From: Kineosporia sp. NBRC 101731
GTDB taxonomy: Bacteria > Actinomycetota > Actinomycetes > Actinomycetales > Kineosporiaceae
Assembly (NCBI RefSeq): GCF_030269305.1
Contig: NZ_BSTC01000005.1
Coordinates: forward strand, 248,001-312,000
Reading direction: 5' to 3'
Length of the DNA stretch: 64,000 nt
Shown here in pieces: positions 8,749 through 17,084 of this stretch. Position 1 is the stretch's first letter; each line of letters starts with the position of its first letter. The position numbers and the translations under genes were made by a program. The notes beneath the pieces are model-generated. The model was not told the DNA's origin, did no database searches, and saw nothing but the letters and a program-made list of their open reading frames with translations.

Positions 8749-9210
8749 GTGTTACGTGGTGTACGCAAGACGGTGTTGGTCCTGGCCGCGGCCCCGCTGG
8801 TGGGTCTCGTGCTGGCCGGATGTGGTGGAAGCAGTGGTGACGAGAGCAAGTCGGCTGCGACCACGACGACGGACGCGGTCAACACCGCGACCGACGTGCC
8901 CACGGCCACGACGTCGGGTCAGCGGTTCGACATCACGGCCGTGATGGTGTGCGACGCCGTGCAGTCGGCGCTGGACTCCGCCGGGGAGCTGAGCTCGGAG
9001 CCCGAGCAGCGCGCGAAAGACCAGGTGCAGTTCCAGAAAGACCTGGTGACCAGTCTGGAGACGGCGTTCCGCGGCTCCAAGACGCCCCGCGCGACGATCA
9101 CGACCGTCAAGGTGGACAAGCTGATGGACTCCGGCTGCCCGGGTCTGCGGGTCAAGGCCCTGACGACCGCCAAGATGAGCACCATGGCGATGCTGAAAGA
9201 CGTGAAGTAG
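8749..9210 (+). CDS. Small lipoprotein
   Basis: A 153-residue protein with a clear lipobox (VLAGC, Cys25) after a hydrophobic stretch, then a Ser/Thr/Ala-rich linker (about residues 28-60) and a compact domain containing two cysteines (MVCDAV and SGCPGL) that may pair. No family is recognised, but the cysteine layout resembles the lipoprotein at 7860-8330. GTG 8749 is preceded by GGAGAG. The start lies two bases after the stop of the decayed frame upstream. A strong terminator follows at 9257-9291. Confidence 0.75.
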   Translation: MLRGVRKTVLVLAAAPLVGLVLAGCGGSSGDESKSAATTTTDAVNTATDVPTATTSGQRFDITAVMVCDAVQSALDSAGELSSEPEQRAKDQVQFQKDLVTSLETAFRGSKTPRATITTVKVDKLMDSGCPGLRVKALTTAKMSTMAMLKDVK

Positions 9211-9256
9211 CCCGACGTGGCCTGAAGTGGTCGCGGCCCGGCAGATCCCGTGACGC

Positions 9257-9291
9257 AAGAGCGCGCAGACCCGGTGGGCCTGCGCGCTCTT
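9257..9291 (+). terminator. Bidirectional hairpin terminator
   Basis: A 12-bp perfect stem, AAGAGCGCGCAG (9257-9268) paired with CTGCGCGCTCTT (9280-9291), with an 11-nt loop, sits between the convergent lipoprotein and acyltransferase genes. There is no long T-run, as is usual in actinobacterial terminators. Confidence 0.8.
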
Positions 9292-9307
9292 GGTGGTGTT
9301 CCGGGTG

Positions 9308-10594
9308 TCAGACCGACACGGGCTCCCGCACCACCGGCTCGGGGGCGGGCTTCGGCTTCTTCTTCGGCTGCCACGCCGTCTCGATGTAGCGGTGCCCGAT
9401 CTCGGCCAGGCTGATCGCCCCGATCATGCCCACGACGATGATGACCGCGGCCACCTTCGGCGCCTCCGGGTTCAGGCCGCGCAGCTCCAGCACCAGCTTC
9501 ACGCTCATCAGGACCGGGCCGTGCAGCGCGTAGATGGCGAACGAGCGGCTGCCCAGCCACTGCACGACCGGTGTGTTCAGCAGCCACTTCGCCGGGCCGC
9601 CGGAGGGCAGGGCCAGGCTGACCACCAGAACCGGCGCCAGCAGCATCATCGGCAGGAACCGGAACTCCCGCACGAAACCGCGCTCCCAGCAGGCCAGCAC
9701 GAGCAGGAGCAGGGAGATGACGCCGACCGGGGCGGCCCAGCGCACAGACTGTGTCGCGCCGGTCTCGGGGGAGGCGATGGTGCGACGCCGCATGAACAGC
9801 AGGTACAGCTCGTAGGTCACCATGCCGGCGCCGAGCCCGGCCAGGCCCCGGCCGAACGCCACGGTGCCCACGCTGTTCTCGGTGCTGGGCAGGGTCCAGG
9901 CCAGTACGACCATGCCGGCCAGGAAGGCGGAGGGGCCCACCAGGCGGCGGTAGTAGGCCGTGGGCATGAATGCCACCACGGCCACGATCAGGATGTTCAC
10001 CCACAGCTCGACCGACAGCGACCAGGCCGCGGCGTACCCGGAGAACTGCGGGCCGAGGATGCCCTGCACCAGCACGAGACTTGACGCCCAGGCCCGCAGG
10101 TTGCTGTCGGCGTGGTGGAAGGCGCCCCGCTCCGGCGTGTGGAAGATGCCGAACTGCTGGCACAGCGCGAGCACCGTCACGCCCAGCAGGGCGATGGCCC
10201 AGCCGGTCAGGTGCAGCGGCATGAAGCGGCGTACCCGCAGCTCGGCGAAGCGCAGGAAGTCCTCACGGTGGCGGGTGCGCAGCATGGTGCGCGCCATCAC
10301 GAAACCACTGAGCACGAAGAACAGGTCCACCATCAGGTAGCCACCGGTGATCAGCCGGTCGAGCGAGTCCGGGATGCCGATGTCCCGGAACTCACGCCGT
10401 AGGTGGAAGACCACCACCACGATCGCGGCCAGGCCTCTCAGGCCGTCCAGAGCGGTGAAACGTCTGGGAATGGCCGGGGCCGATGTCGTTCCACCGATAG
10501 GGCTTTCCGGCACCCCCGATTCCAGTGGTGCCTCCGGGATCGGAGGCTGGGTGCGGTCGATCCTGTCCGACGAGATGTCGGAGACGGTCATCAT
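9308..10594 (-). CDS. Acyltransferase family 3 membrane protein
   Basis: A 428-residue integral membrane O-acyltransferase of the acyltransferase-3 (OafA/YrhL-like) family. The start of the domain FTALDGLRGLAAIVVVVFH, with its conserved His, and GGYLMVDLFFVLSGFVMA are diagnostic. About ten hydrophobic segments follow. Members transfer acetyl or other acyl groups to sugars, peptidoglycan, antibiotics or lipids; the acceptor here is unknown. About 45 hydrophilic residues precede the first membrane segment and a Lys/Pro-rich tail follows the last. ATG 10594 has GAAAGG upstream. Spacing to the WYL regulator upstream on the same strand is 139 bases. Confidence 0.88.
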   Translation of the reverse strand: MMTVSDISSDRIDRTQPPIPEAPLESGVPESPIGGTTSAPAIPRRFTALDGLRGLAAIVVVVFHLRREFRDIGIPDSLDRLITGGYLMVDLFFVLSGFVMARTMLRTRHREDFLRFAELRVRRFMPLHLTGWAIALLGVTVLALCQQFGIFHTPERGAFHHADSNLRAWASSLVLVQGILGPQFSGYAAAWSLSVELWVNILIVAVVAFMPTAYYRRLVGPSAFLAGMVVLAWTLPSTENSVGTVAFGRGLAGLGAGMVTYELYLLFMRRRTIASPETGATQSVRWAAPVGVISLLLLVLACWERGFVREFRFLPMMLLAPVLVVSLALPSGGPAKWLLNTPVVQWLGSRSFAIYALHGPVLMSVKLVLELRGLNPEAPKVAAVIIVVGMIGAISLAEIGHRYIETAWQPKKKPKPAPEPVVREPVSV

Positions 10595-10733
10595 CAGCCT
10601 TTCACCGGGTCATGCCAACAAGCATGGAATGTTAGGTGAAGGCTATGAGGCTTGTGGGTAGATCTGTGCATCAGTTGAGAAAAGGGGCAACGATTTCACA
10701 TCCCCCTAACGGAAAACCGCACCGTGTAAGGGA

Positions 10734-11696
10734 TCAGTCACCCGCAGCTCGCTGAAAACGCTGTGCGAGGCGAGATACCGCGGTCGTCAGCTCCGGTGGG
10801 CCGAGCACTTCGAAGTCGGCCCCGATGAGCCCGAGCCACGGTGCCATCGCCTCGGGGTCGGAGCCGCCGATCGTCACCACGCAGCGGTCGTCGCCGTCCG
10901 CCTCCACCGATTCCGCCGCGGTACCCAGCCGCTCACTGATCGTGGTGGCCGGCGCGAACACCCGCAGACACGCGGTGACCGCCCACGGTACCGACCGCGT
11001 CCTCTGCTTGACGAAGGCCGCCGCATCGCCACCGGGAACCTCGCGGCCGGTGAACCGGGCACCCACCGCGATCGGGTCGCTCAGGCGGTCGGCGCGGAAG
11101 GTGCGCCAGTCGTCGCGGTCGAGGTCCCAGGCCACCAGGTACCAGCGCCGGCCCCAGCTGACCAGGCGATGCGGCTCGACGGCCCGTTGCGACGTCACCC
11201 CCGCGTGGTCGGCGTAGGTGAAGCGCACCCGCTCATGGTCCCGGCAGGCCGAGGCCAGCAGCGACAGCGCGGCCGGGTCGGCCACCGGGCCCGGTGCCGA
11301 CCCGGCACCCGGCGCGACCCGCACGGTGAAGGCGGTCAGCGCGTCCACCCGCCGCCCCAGCCGGGCCGGCAGAACCCGCTGGAGCTTCATCAGGGCGCGC
11401 AGTGCACTCTCCTCGAGCCCGGCTCCCGTGGCCGTGCGCAGGCTGAGCGCGATGGCGACGGCCTCGTCGTCCTCCAGCAGCAGGGGAGGGAGGGAGGCGC
11501 CGGCCCCGAGCCGGTACCCGCCCACCGAGCCCCGGGTCGCGTTGACCGGGTAACCGAGGGAGCGCAGCCGCTCCACGTCGTGCCGGATCGTGCGGGTGCT
11601 CACGCCCAGTCGCTCGGCCAGCTCCGGTCCCGACCACTCGCGGGGCGTCTGCAGCAACGACAGCAACGTGAGCAGGCGCTTGGAGGTCTCGGCCAT
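10734..11696 (-). CDS. WYL-domain transcriptional regulator (DeoR-like HTH)
   Basis: A 320-residue regulator. The N-terminal helix-turn-helix (residues about 3-60, RLLTLLSLLQTPREWSGPEL and GVSTRTIRHDVERL) is of the HTH_11/DeoR type, followed by a middle region and a WYL domain (about 145-220, with RFTYADHAG, EPHRL and RRWYLVAWD). WYL domains usually sense nucleic acid or nucleotide ligands in stress and defence settings; the targets here are unknown. ATG 11696 is taken as start because the HTH begins there, whereas the open frame runs on into the dispersed repeat at 11756. The neighbours give no hint of a regulon. Confidence 0.85.
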   Translation of the reverse strand: MAETSKRLLTLLSLLQTPREWSGPELAERLGVSTRTIRHDVERLRSLGYPVNATRGSVGGYRLGAGASLPPLLLEDDEAVAIALSLRTATGAGLEESALRALMKLQRVLPARLGRRVDALTAFTVRVAPGAGSAPGPVADPAALSLLASACRDHERVRFTYADHAGVTSQRAVEPHRLVSWGRRWYLVAWDLDRDDWRTFRADRLSDPIAVGARFTGREVPGGDAAAFVKQRTRSVPWAVTACLRVFAPATTISERLGTAAESVEADGDDRCVVTIGGSDPEAMAPWLGLIGADFEVLGPPELTTAVSRLAQRFQRAAGD

Positions 11697-11755
11697 ACCG
11701 TCAGCGTGACACGGCAAGCGGAACGATCCGTTCCTGATGCAGCTCCCCTCACTTC

Positions 11756-11839
11756 CGTGATCATGCAAAACCTCCCCGGCGTTCTAGAACTGTGCGGCGA
11801 GGAGTTCTAGAACTCTGGGGAGGTTTTGCATGATCACGA
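11756..11839. repeat. Dispersed repeat, head-to-head inverted pair
   Basis: A reverse copy (11756-11791) and a forward copy (11802-11839) of the element seen at 1079 and 57753 face each other across about 10 bases. Together they form a palindrome with arms of about 36 bases and only a few mismatches. Each copy holds GTTCTAGAAC, GGGGAGG and the ATGATCACG end. The pair lies in the divergent region between the WYL regulator and the Eis-like gene. Confidence 0.9.
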
Positions 11840-11952
11840 CAGGTTGCTCGGGGGACGCCGGGGCTCGGCGGAGGGGGCGGTTCTCCTGGGCTTCGGTGGG
11901 CAACCGGGTGGGTCGCCGGGAGTAACGGTGATCACCGGGCTAGCGTCGGGTT

Positions 11953-13164
11953 GTGGAACACGAGATCAGGGTGCTCACCGACGCGCAGGAGATCGGCCGG
12001 TCGCTGGAGGTGTTCCTGACCGCGATGGTCGGGCTGCCGCGGGCGGACGCGGAGAAGCAGCACACGTTCATGGAGCCCGGGCGCACGGTCGGGGCCTACC
12101 TGCCCGGGGAGCGGCTGGTCGGCACGGCCAGTTCGTTCACCAGCTGGATGATCGTGCCCGGCGGCCGGAAGGTGCCGCAGGCCGCGGTCACCGACGTCGG
12201 TGTGCTGCCCACCCACACCCGGCGCGGCCTGGCCAGTGCCCTGGTGCGGAACCAGCTGGAACAGTGCCTGGCCCGGGGCGAGATCCTGGCCAGTCTGCGG
12301 GCCAGCGAGGCCACGATCTACGAGCGCTGGGGTTTCGGCATCGCCAGCGCCGTGGCCGCGGTGGATATCACCGTGCCCCGGGCGCAGTTCCGGGTCGGCG
12401 TGCCCCAGGGCGGTGACGTGCGCCTGATCGACCTGCGCGAGCGCGCCGACCAGGACCTGCTGGCCCGGATCTACGCCGGCGCCAACTGGGTCGGGGCCAT
12501 CGACCGGTCGAGCTACTGGTGGCGTGCCAAGGCTCACATGCGTCAGCTGAGCCAGGAGCACGTTTATGCCGTCGTGCACGGTATCCCCGGTCACGAAGAC
12601 GGTTTCGCGATCTACAAGCCCGAGGACACGACCGCCTGGTTCCGCTCGAAAGACCGCGGCATCGTGGTCGGCGACTTCGTGGCCAGCACCTCACGCGCGC
12701 ACTTCGGGCTGATGCGGTACCTGCTGTCGATCGACCTGCTGCAGCGGGTGGTGCTCGACCCGATGCCGGTGGATCACTCGCTGGAGAAGCTGCTCACCGA
12801 CGAGCGGGCCGTGAACACCCACTCCGTGCGCGACGAGACCTGGCTGCGGCTGGTCGACGTGCAGGCGGCTCTGCGCGCCCGCACCTACCGGGCCCCGGGC
12901 GAGGCCGTGCTGGAGGTGCGTGACGCGTTGCTGCGTGAGAACACCGGCCGCTACCTGGTTTCCGCCGACGGCGTGGCCCGCACCGACCGGCGGCCGGACA
13001 TCACGCTCGACGTGTCCCAGCTGGCCTGCACCTACCTGGGCGGCACCTGCTTCTGGCAGCTGGCCCAGGCCGGTCGCATCGCCGTGCACGACGACGAGGG
13101 TCTGACCCGTGCAGACCACCTGTTCGGCCTGAGGCGGGCCCCCTTCAGCGGCACGATGTTCTGA
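11953..13164 (+). CDS. Eis-family GNAT N-acetyltransferase
   Basis: A 403-residue protein, the length expected for the Eis family (tandem GNAT folds plus an SCP-like C-terminal domain). VTDVGVLPTHTRRGLASALV is the acetyl-CoA binding motif, ATIYERWGFGIA carries the tyrosine expected as general acid, and the chain ends in Phe, whose carboxylate serves catalysis in studied Eis enzymes. Family members acetylate amines of aminoglycosides and of lysines in peptides and proteins; the natural substrate here is unknown. The start is GTG 11953 with no strong ribosome-binding site visible. The gene stands alone between a regulator and hutH. Confidence 0.88.
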   Translation: MEHEIRVLTDAQEIGRSLEVFLTAMVGLPRADAEKQHTFMEPGRTVGAYLPGERLVGTASSFTSWMIVPGGRKVPQAAVTDVGVLPTHTRRGLASALVRNQLEQCLARGEILASLRASEATIYERWGFGIASAVAAVDITVPRAQFRVGVPQGGDVRLIDLRERADQDLLARIYAGANWVGAIDRSSYWWRAKAHMRQLSQEHVYAVVHGIPGHEDGFAIYKPEDTTAWFRSKDRGIVVGDFVASTSRAHFGLMRYLLSIDLLQRVVLDPMPVDHSLEKLLTDERAVNTHSVRDETWLRLVDVQAALRARTYRAPGEAVLEVRDALLRENTGRYLVSADGVARTDRRPDITLDVSQLACTYLGGTCFWQLAQAGRIAVHDDEGLTRADHLFGLRRAPFSGTMF

Positions 13165-13190
13165 AAGCCCCCCCCAAAACCGAACAAGAA

Positions 13191-13219
13191 AGGGTGAGGC
13201 TCACCCCCACCCTCACCCT
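13191..13219 (+). terminator. Hairpin terminator between convergent genes
   Basis: AGGGTGAGG (13191-13199) pairs with CCTCACCCT (13211-13219) across an 11-nt loop. It lies between the Eis-like gene and hutH, which converge. Confidence 0.65.
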
Positions 13220-13224
13220 CGTCC

Positions 13225-14814
13225 TCAATGCAGCCCGGGCACCGCTCCCCGAGCCGCCTCGAGTACCGCACCCGAGCGAATCGCCGCGCTCACCCAGCCG
13301 ATCTCGGGAGCCAGGAAGCGGTCCGGCCCGGGCCCCTCGACCCCGGTGCGCAGCAGGTCACGCACGGCGCCGGTGCCCCGCGCGGGCTGAAGGGGCGCCC
13401 GGAGGTCCAGCGATCGGGCCGCGGTCATCAACTCGATCGCCAGCACGTCGCGCAGGCCGTCCACGGCCTTACGCAGTTTACGGGCGGCGTGCCAGCCCAT
13501 CGAGACGTGGTCCTCCTGCATGGCCGAGGACGGGATCGAGTCCACCGAGGCCGGGGCCGCCAGTCTCTTCAGCTCCGACACGATCCCGGCCGCGGTGTAC
13601 TGCGCGATCATCAGACCCGAGTCCACGCCCGGGGTCTGGGCCAGGAACGGGGGCAGGCCGTCGTTGCGCCTGGCGTCCAGGTGCCGGTCGGTGCGGCGCT
13701 CGCTCATGCTGGCCAGGTCGGCGACCGCGATCGCGAGGAAGTCCAGGGCGTAGGCCACCGGGGCGCCGTGGAAGTTGCCGTTGGACTCGACCCGGCCGTC
13801 GTGCGTCACCACCGGGTTGTCGATGGCCGAGGTGAGTTCGCGCAGGGCCACCAGCCGGGCGTGTTCCAGGGTGTCGCGCACTGCGCCGTGCACCTGCGGG
13901 GCGCAGCGCAGTGAGTACGCATCTTGCACGCGGGTGCACTCCGGGCCCCGATGGCTGTCGATGATCGGCGAATCCTCGAGCAGGGCGCGAAGGTTCGCTG
14001 CCGAGGACTGCTGGCCCGGGTGCGGGCGCAGCCGGGCCAGGTCGGCGGCGAACACCGCGTCGGTGCCCATCAGTGCCTCGACGCTCATGGCCGCGGACAG
14101 GTCGGCCACGGTGACCAGCCCGGTCAGGTCGTGCAGGGCCAGCACCAGCATGCCGAGCATCCCGTCGGTGCCGTTGATCAGTGCCAGGCCCTCCTTCTCG
14201 ACCAGGTGCAGCGGCTCGATGCCCGCCACCGCCATGGCCTGCCCGGCGGTCATGGTGTTGCCGTCCGCGTCGGTCACCGGTCCCTCGCCCATCAGTGCCA
14301 GCGCGCAGTGGGCCAGAGGAGCGAGATCACCCGAGCAGCCCAGCGATCCGTACTCGTGCACGACCGGGGTGATCTGCGCGTTGAGCAAAGCGGCGTAGGT
14401 CTGGGCGGTCTCCGGGCGCACGCCGGTACGGCCCGTCGCCATGGTGGACAGGCGCTGCAGCATGAGCGCACGCACCACCTCGGTCTCCACCGCCGGGCCG
14501 GCGCCCGCCGCGTGTGAGCGGATCAGGCCCGCCTGCAACTGGGCGCGGGCCTCGAGGGGGATGAAGGTCGTGGCCAGTGCGCCGAAGCCGGTCGAGATGC
14601 CGTAGTGCGGCTCGGCGTCCTCGGCCAGCGCCGCGATCACGGCGCGGGACTGGGTGATCGCCGTCAGTGCGGTCGGGCTGATCTCGATCCGGGCACCGTG
14701 GCGGGCGACGGCGACGACGTCGTCCATCGTCAGCGGGCCGATGCCCAGCTCGACCGGTGCACGGGTTTCTGGGGCAGGGATAGTCGTCACGGCGTGATTC
14801 GACCGCGTCGCCAT
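13225..14814 (-). CDS. hutH: Histidine ammonia-lyase (MIO-dependent), with Cys-Ser-Gly triad
   Basis: A 529-residue member of the MIO aromatic amino acid lyase family, which removes ammonia from histidine to give urocanate. YGISTGFGALA and LIRSHAAGAG carry the tyrosine and the Ser-His pair typical of histidine-specific enzymes rather than the Phe-Leu or His-Leu of PAL/TAL. SELKRLAAPASVDSIP and SSAMQEDHVSMG match the C-terminal half, including the expected active-site Glu. The cofactor triad, normally Ala-Ser-Gly, is Cys160-Ser161-Gly162 here. No other hut genes are nearby. The start ATG 14814 lacks a clear ribosome-binding site; the GTG eight codons on is an alternative. Direct repeats lie just upstream at 14832-14867. 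Confidence 0.9.
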   Translation of the reverse strand: MATRSNHAVTTIPAPETRAPVELGIGPLTMDDVVAVARHGARIEISPTALTAITQSRAVIAALAEDAEPHYGISTGFGALATTFIPLEARAQLQAGLIRSHAAGAGPAVETEVVRALMLQRLSTMATGRTGVRPETAQTYAALLNAQITPVVHEYGSLGCSGDLAPLAHCALALMGEGPVTDADGNTMTAGQAMAVAGIEPLHLVEKEGLALINGTDGMLGMLVLALHDLTGLVTVADLSAAMSVEALMGTDAVFAADLARLRPHPGQQSSAANLRALLEDSPIIDSHRGPECTRVQDAYSLRCAPQVHGAVRDTLEHARLVALRELTSAIDNPVVTHDGRVESNGNFHGAPVAYALDFLAIAVADLASMSERRTDRHLDARRNDGLPPFLAQTPGVDSGLMIAQYTAAGIVSELKRLAAPASVDSIPSSAMQEDHVSMGWHAARKLRKAVDGLRDVLAIELMTAARSLDLRAPLQPARGTGAVRDLLRTGVEGPGPDRFLAPEIGWVSAAIRSGAVLEAARGAVPGLH

Positions 14815-14831
14815 CTTCGGGGCAAGTTCTG

Positions 14832-14867
14832 TGCTTGTCCGACGGCTTGTCTGACTGCTTGCCTGGC
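14832..14867 (-). promoter_or_regulatory. Three 12-bp direct repeats upstream of hutH
   Basis: TGCTTGTCCGAC, GGCTTGTCTGAC and TGCTTGCCTGGC (plus-strand reading) follow one another without gaps, 17 to 53 bases upstream of the hutH start and about 100 bases upstream of the divergent gene at 14964. They look like a cluster of regulator-binding sites or a short tandem duplication. The regulator is unknown. Confidence 0.4.
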
Positions 14868-14963
14868 GGGGCCAGTGTGATCCCTGAGATATCCGCTGTT
14901 CGGTGAATCGGGCTCCGGCGATTCGGGCTCCGCACCCTCGTCGATAGGTGACATTCTGTTGTC

Positions 14964-15668
14964 ATGTTGTGGCTGAGAGTGAGCGACGGGTGTGGTGGAC
15001 TCCGGTCGGCGACGGCTCTGGCCGCCGCCGGCGCAGGGCTGATCTTCGGTTCGGCGGGAACGGCTTTCGCTGATTCCGGGGCCGAGGTGGTGGGCGTCAG
15101 TCCTCCTCGCGAGGTGGTGAAGTTCGCGCCCTACGCCGTGTCGGTCACGTTCAGTACGGACCTGCAGGGGGCGGGTGCCTCGATGAGCATCCACGCGAGC
15201 ACCGGTGAGGTCGGCGTGGGCAAGGTCTCGACCAGCTCGAGGACGCTGCGACGCTCGGTCGTGACGGGTGCTCCCAACGGGGCCTACACGGTCGACTGGT
15301 CGGCGGTGGCGGAGAACGGCGACAAGCTCTCGGGTCGTTTCCGTTTCACGGCGGGGCATCCCAACAACGACCCCCTGATCCCGGGTCGGCCGGTGCCGGA
15401 GGTGACGGTCTCGTCCCCGGCCGGGCCGGTGGTTCCCTCCCCGTCGGTCAAGGACCCGTGGCGCAGCGACGGCGACGTGACGGCCGCACCGGTGCTGGAT
15501 CGCCCCGACCCGCCGGCGAACGGCGATGTCTCGTACGGGTTCCCGCTGACCGCGCTGGGGCTGGGGGCGTTGCTGGTCATCGCGGCCGGCCTGGTCAGCC
15601 GCCGGCACCCGCAGACCGGCCACGAGCGGCTGACCATCCAGACCCGTAACGGCGTCTACTCGGCCTGA
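14964..15668 (+). CDS. CopC-like secreted, membrane-anchored protein lacking copper ligands
   Basis: A 234-residue protein with a signal peptide (cleavage near AFA, residue about 36), a CopC-type beta-sandwich domain (about 40-130; VGVSPPREVVKFAPYAVSVT, GAPNGAYTVDWSAV) and a C-terminal membrane segment (about 190-212) with a short basic tail. CopC proteins bind periplasmic copper through an N-terminal His and a DGH motif. Here the mature N-terminus starts Asp-Ser-Gly and the DGH position reads NGD, so both usual ligands are missing. The fold probably serves another extracellular role. It ends in a 13-base overlap with the convergent gene. Confidence 0.75.
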   Translation: MLWLRVSDGCGGLRSATALAAAGAGLIFGSAGTAFADSGAEVVGVSPPREVVKFAPYAVSVTFSTDLQGAGASMSIHASTGEVGVGKVSTSSRTLRRSVVTGAPNGAYTVDWSAVAENGDKLSGRFRFTAGHPNNDPLIPGRPVPEVTVSSPAGPVVPSPSVKDPWRSDGDVTAAPVLDRPDPPANGDVSYGFPLTALGLGALLVIAAGLVSRRHPQTGHERLTIQTRNGVYSA

Positions 15669-16858
15669 TCCGGCGCGTTCTCCGGCTGCTCCTTCCGTCC
15701 CGCTCGCCGGGGCAGGGGGAGCAGTTTCAGTTCGGCGGGGATCCGGTCCAGGTCGATCGTCCGGCCGCTGCGTGAGACCTTTGTGTGGGTGCCGGTTTCG
15801 GTTCCGTCGTCGGTTTCGGTTTCGGTTTTCGGATGATGGACGCCGGTCACGGCGGCCGCGGTCGGCCCGGCTTGGGTGGAACGCGGGTCGGGCGGGGCCG
15901 TCGTGGTTCCGCCGGATTCCCGATCGCCGTCTGCGCCCGGCTGATCGTGGCTGTCCGGTCGAGAGACGTCGGCCCCGGCCGGCGCGATGACGCGCACGTC
16001 CACCACGGAGGACTTCCCGGCGGAGGCGGACCGGTCCTGGTTCCCGGCGGTGTCGGCTCGTGCGGGGGTCGCGCCGGTGTCGGGTCGCGCCGGGGGCGCG
16101 GCGGGATCGGGTCGCGCCGGGGTCGTGGCGGCCCGGCGTCGCGGTAGGCGGCCCAGGGCGTCGAGCGCCCGGGTGAGCGGGGAGTGCGGGGCGCGGATCA
16201 GGGTGGCGACCAGCCAGGCCGAGAGCAGGTACACGGGCAGCAGATAGACCGCGGTGAGCACGTCGGTCCGGACGCCGCAGAGGATCAGGCCGGTGAGGGC
16301 GAGCAGGGGTGCGCTGCGGGACGTGCGGATCCGGTCGGCGCGTGAGGGACCGTGGGCCGGGAAGGCCAGCGACCCGGTGTTCGCCCGCAACCAGTACACC
16401 GTCAGGGTTCCGGTGCCGATCCCGGCGAGGGCCCTTCCCGCGGCGGTCAGCCCGATCGGCATCCAGGGGGCCGCCGTGACCGGATCGTTCACGGTCAGCA
16501 GGGCCGCACCGCTGAGCAGGGACAGGCCGCCCAGCAGAGGCGTCACCCCGAGATGCCAGAACCGGCGGCGGCCCGGCGGACGGTGCCAGGCCAGGGTGAC
16601 GCCGCAGAGCACGAGCAAGAGGTCGAGGGCGACGCTGCAGCCGCTGGGCACGGGCCCGGTGAGGCCGGTCAGGGGGCCCGTCCCGCCCACGACCGCGAAC
16701 GGTGCGGCGGTCAGGGCCAGGCCGGTCAGGGCCGGCAGCAGGGGCGCCCGGGATTGGCTGGTTCCTGGCGAAAAAGGCTCTGCTCCTCCCGCTTCGCTGC
16801 CTTCGGGAGAAGATGTGGCCTTGGCCGGTGCGGGTTCGGGGCGGGTCGCGGCGCTCAT
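15656..16858 (-). CDS. Polytopic membrane protein with long disordered C-terminal tail
   Basis: About 400 residues. A hydrophilic N-terminus of about 35 residues precedes roughly six hydrophobic segments (for example CSVALDLLLVLCGVTLAW and TAVYLLPVYLLSAWLVATLI). The last 150 residues are rich in Ala, Pro, Asp and Thr and look disordered, with a basic end (PRRAGRKEQPE). I do not recognise a family. ATG 16858 is chosen because it precedes the membrane part directly, and the upstream open frame has the biased look of an unused frame. It converges with the CopC-like gene (13-base overlap) and is divergent from the membrane protein at 17085. Confidence 0.6.
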   Translation of the reverse strand: MSAATRPEPAPAKATSSPEGSEAGGAEPFSPGTSQSRAPLLPALTGLALTAAPFAVVGGTGPLTGLTGPVPSGCSVALDLLLVLCGVTLAWHRPPGRRRFWHLGVTPLLGGLSLLSGAALLTVNDPVTAAPWMPIGLTAAGRALAGIGTGTLTVYWLRANTGSLAFPAHGPSRADRIRTSRSAPLLALTGLILCGVRTDVLTAVYLLPVYLLSAWLVATLIRAPHSPLTRALDALGRLPRRRAATTPARPDPAAPPARPDTGATPARADTAGNQDRSASAGKSSVVDVRVIAPAGADVSRPDSHDQPGADGDRESGGTTTAPPDPRSTQAGPTAAAVTGVHHPKTETETDDGTETGTHTKVSRSGRTIDLDRIPAELKLLPLPRRAGRKEQPENAPDQAE

Positions 16859-17084
16859 CGGTGACGTAGGCCCTTTCGGCAGGAACGGATGCCAGCGGAG
16901 CCTAAAGATCAACGCGCTGTGATCGGTGATTACCCAGGGTGGACACGAAGTCGGATTCGGATATCGGCCGTTCGACTCAGCCGTCCATGGCCTTCCTGTC
17001 CCTGGCGTCGCGTCCGTAAGCCTGTGTTGCTCTTGACCCAGACCTGAGCCGGGATTGTCGGTAGCGCCGGTTAGGGTTTGCCCC

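Noticed and set aside
17033-17062. Promoter for the membrane protein at 17085
   Set aside because: A TTGACC hexamer is present, but the expected -10 position reads GTCGGT, so support is too weak for a separate feature.
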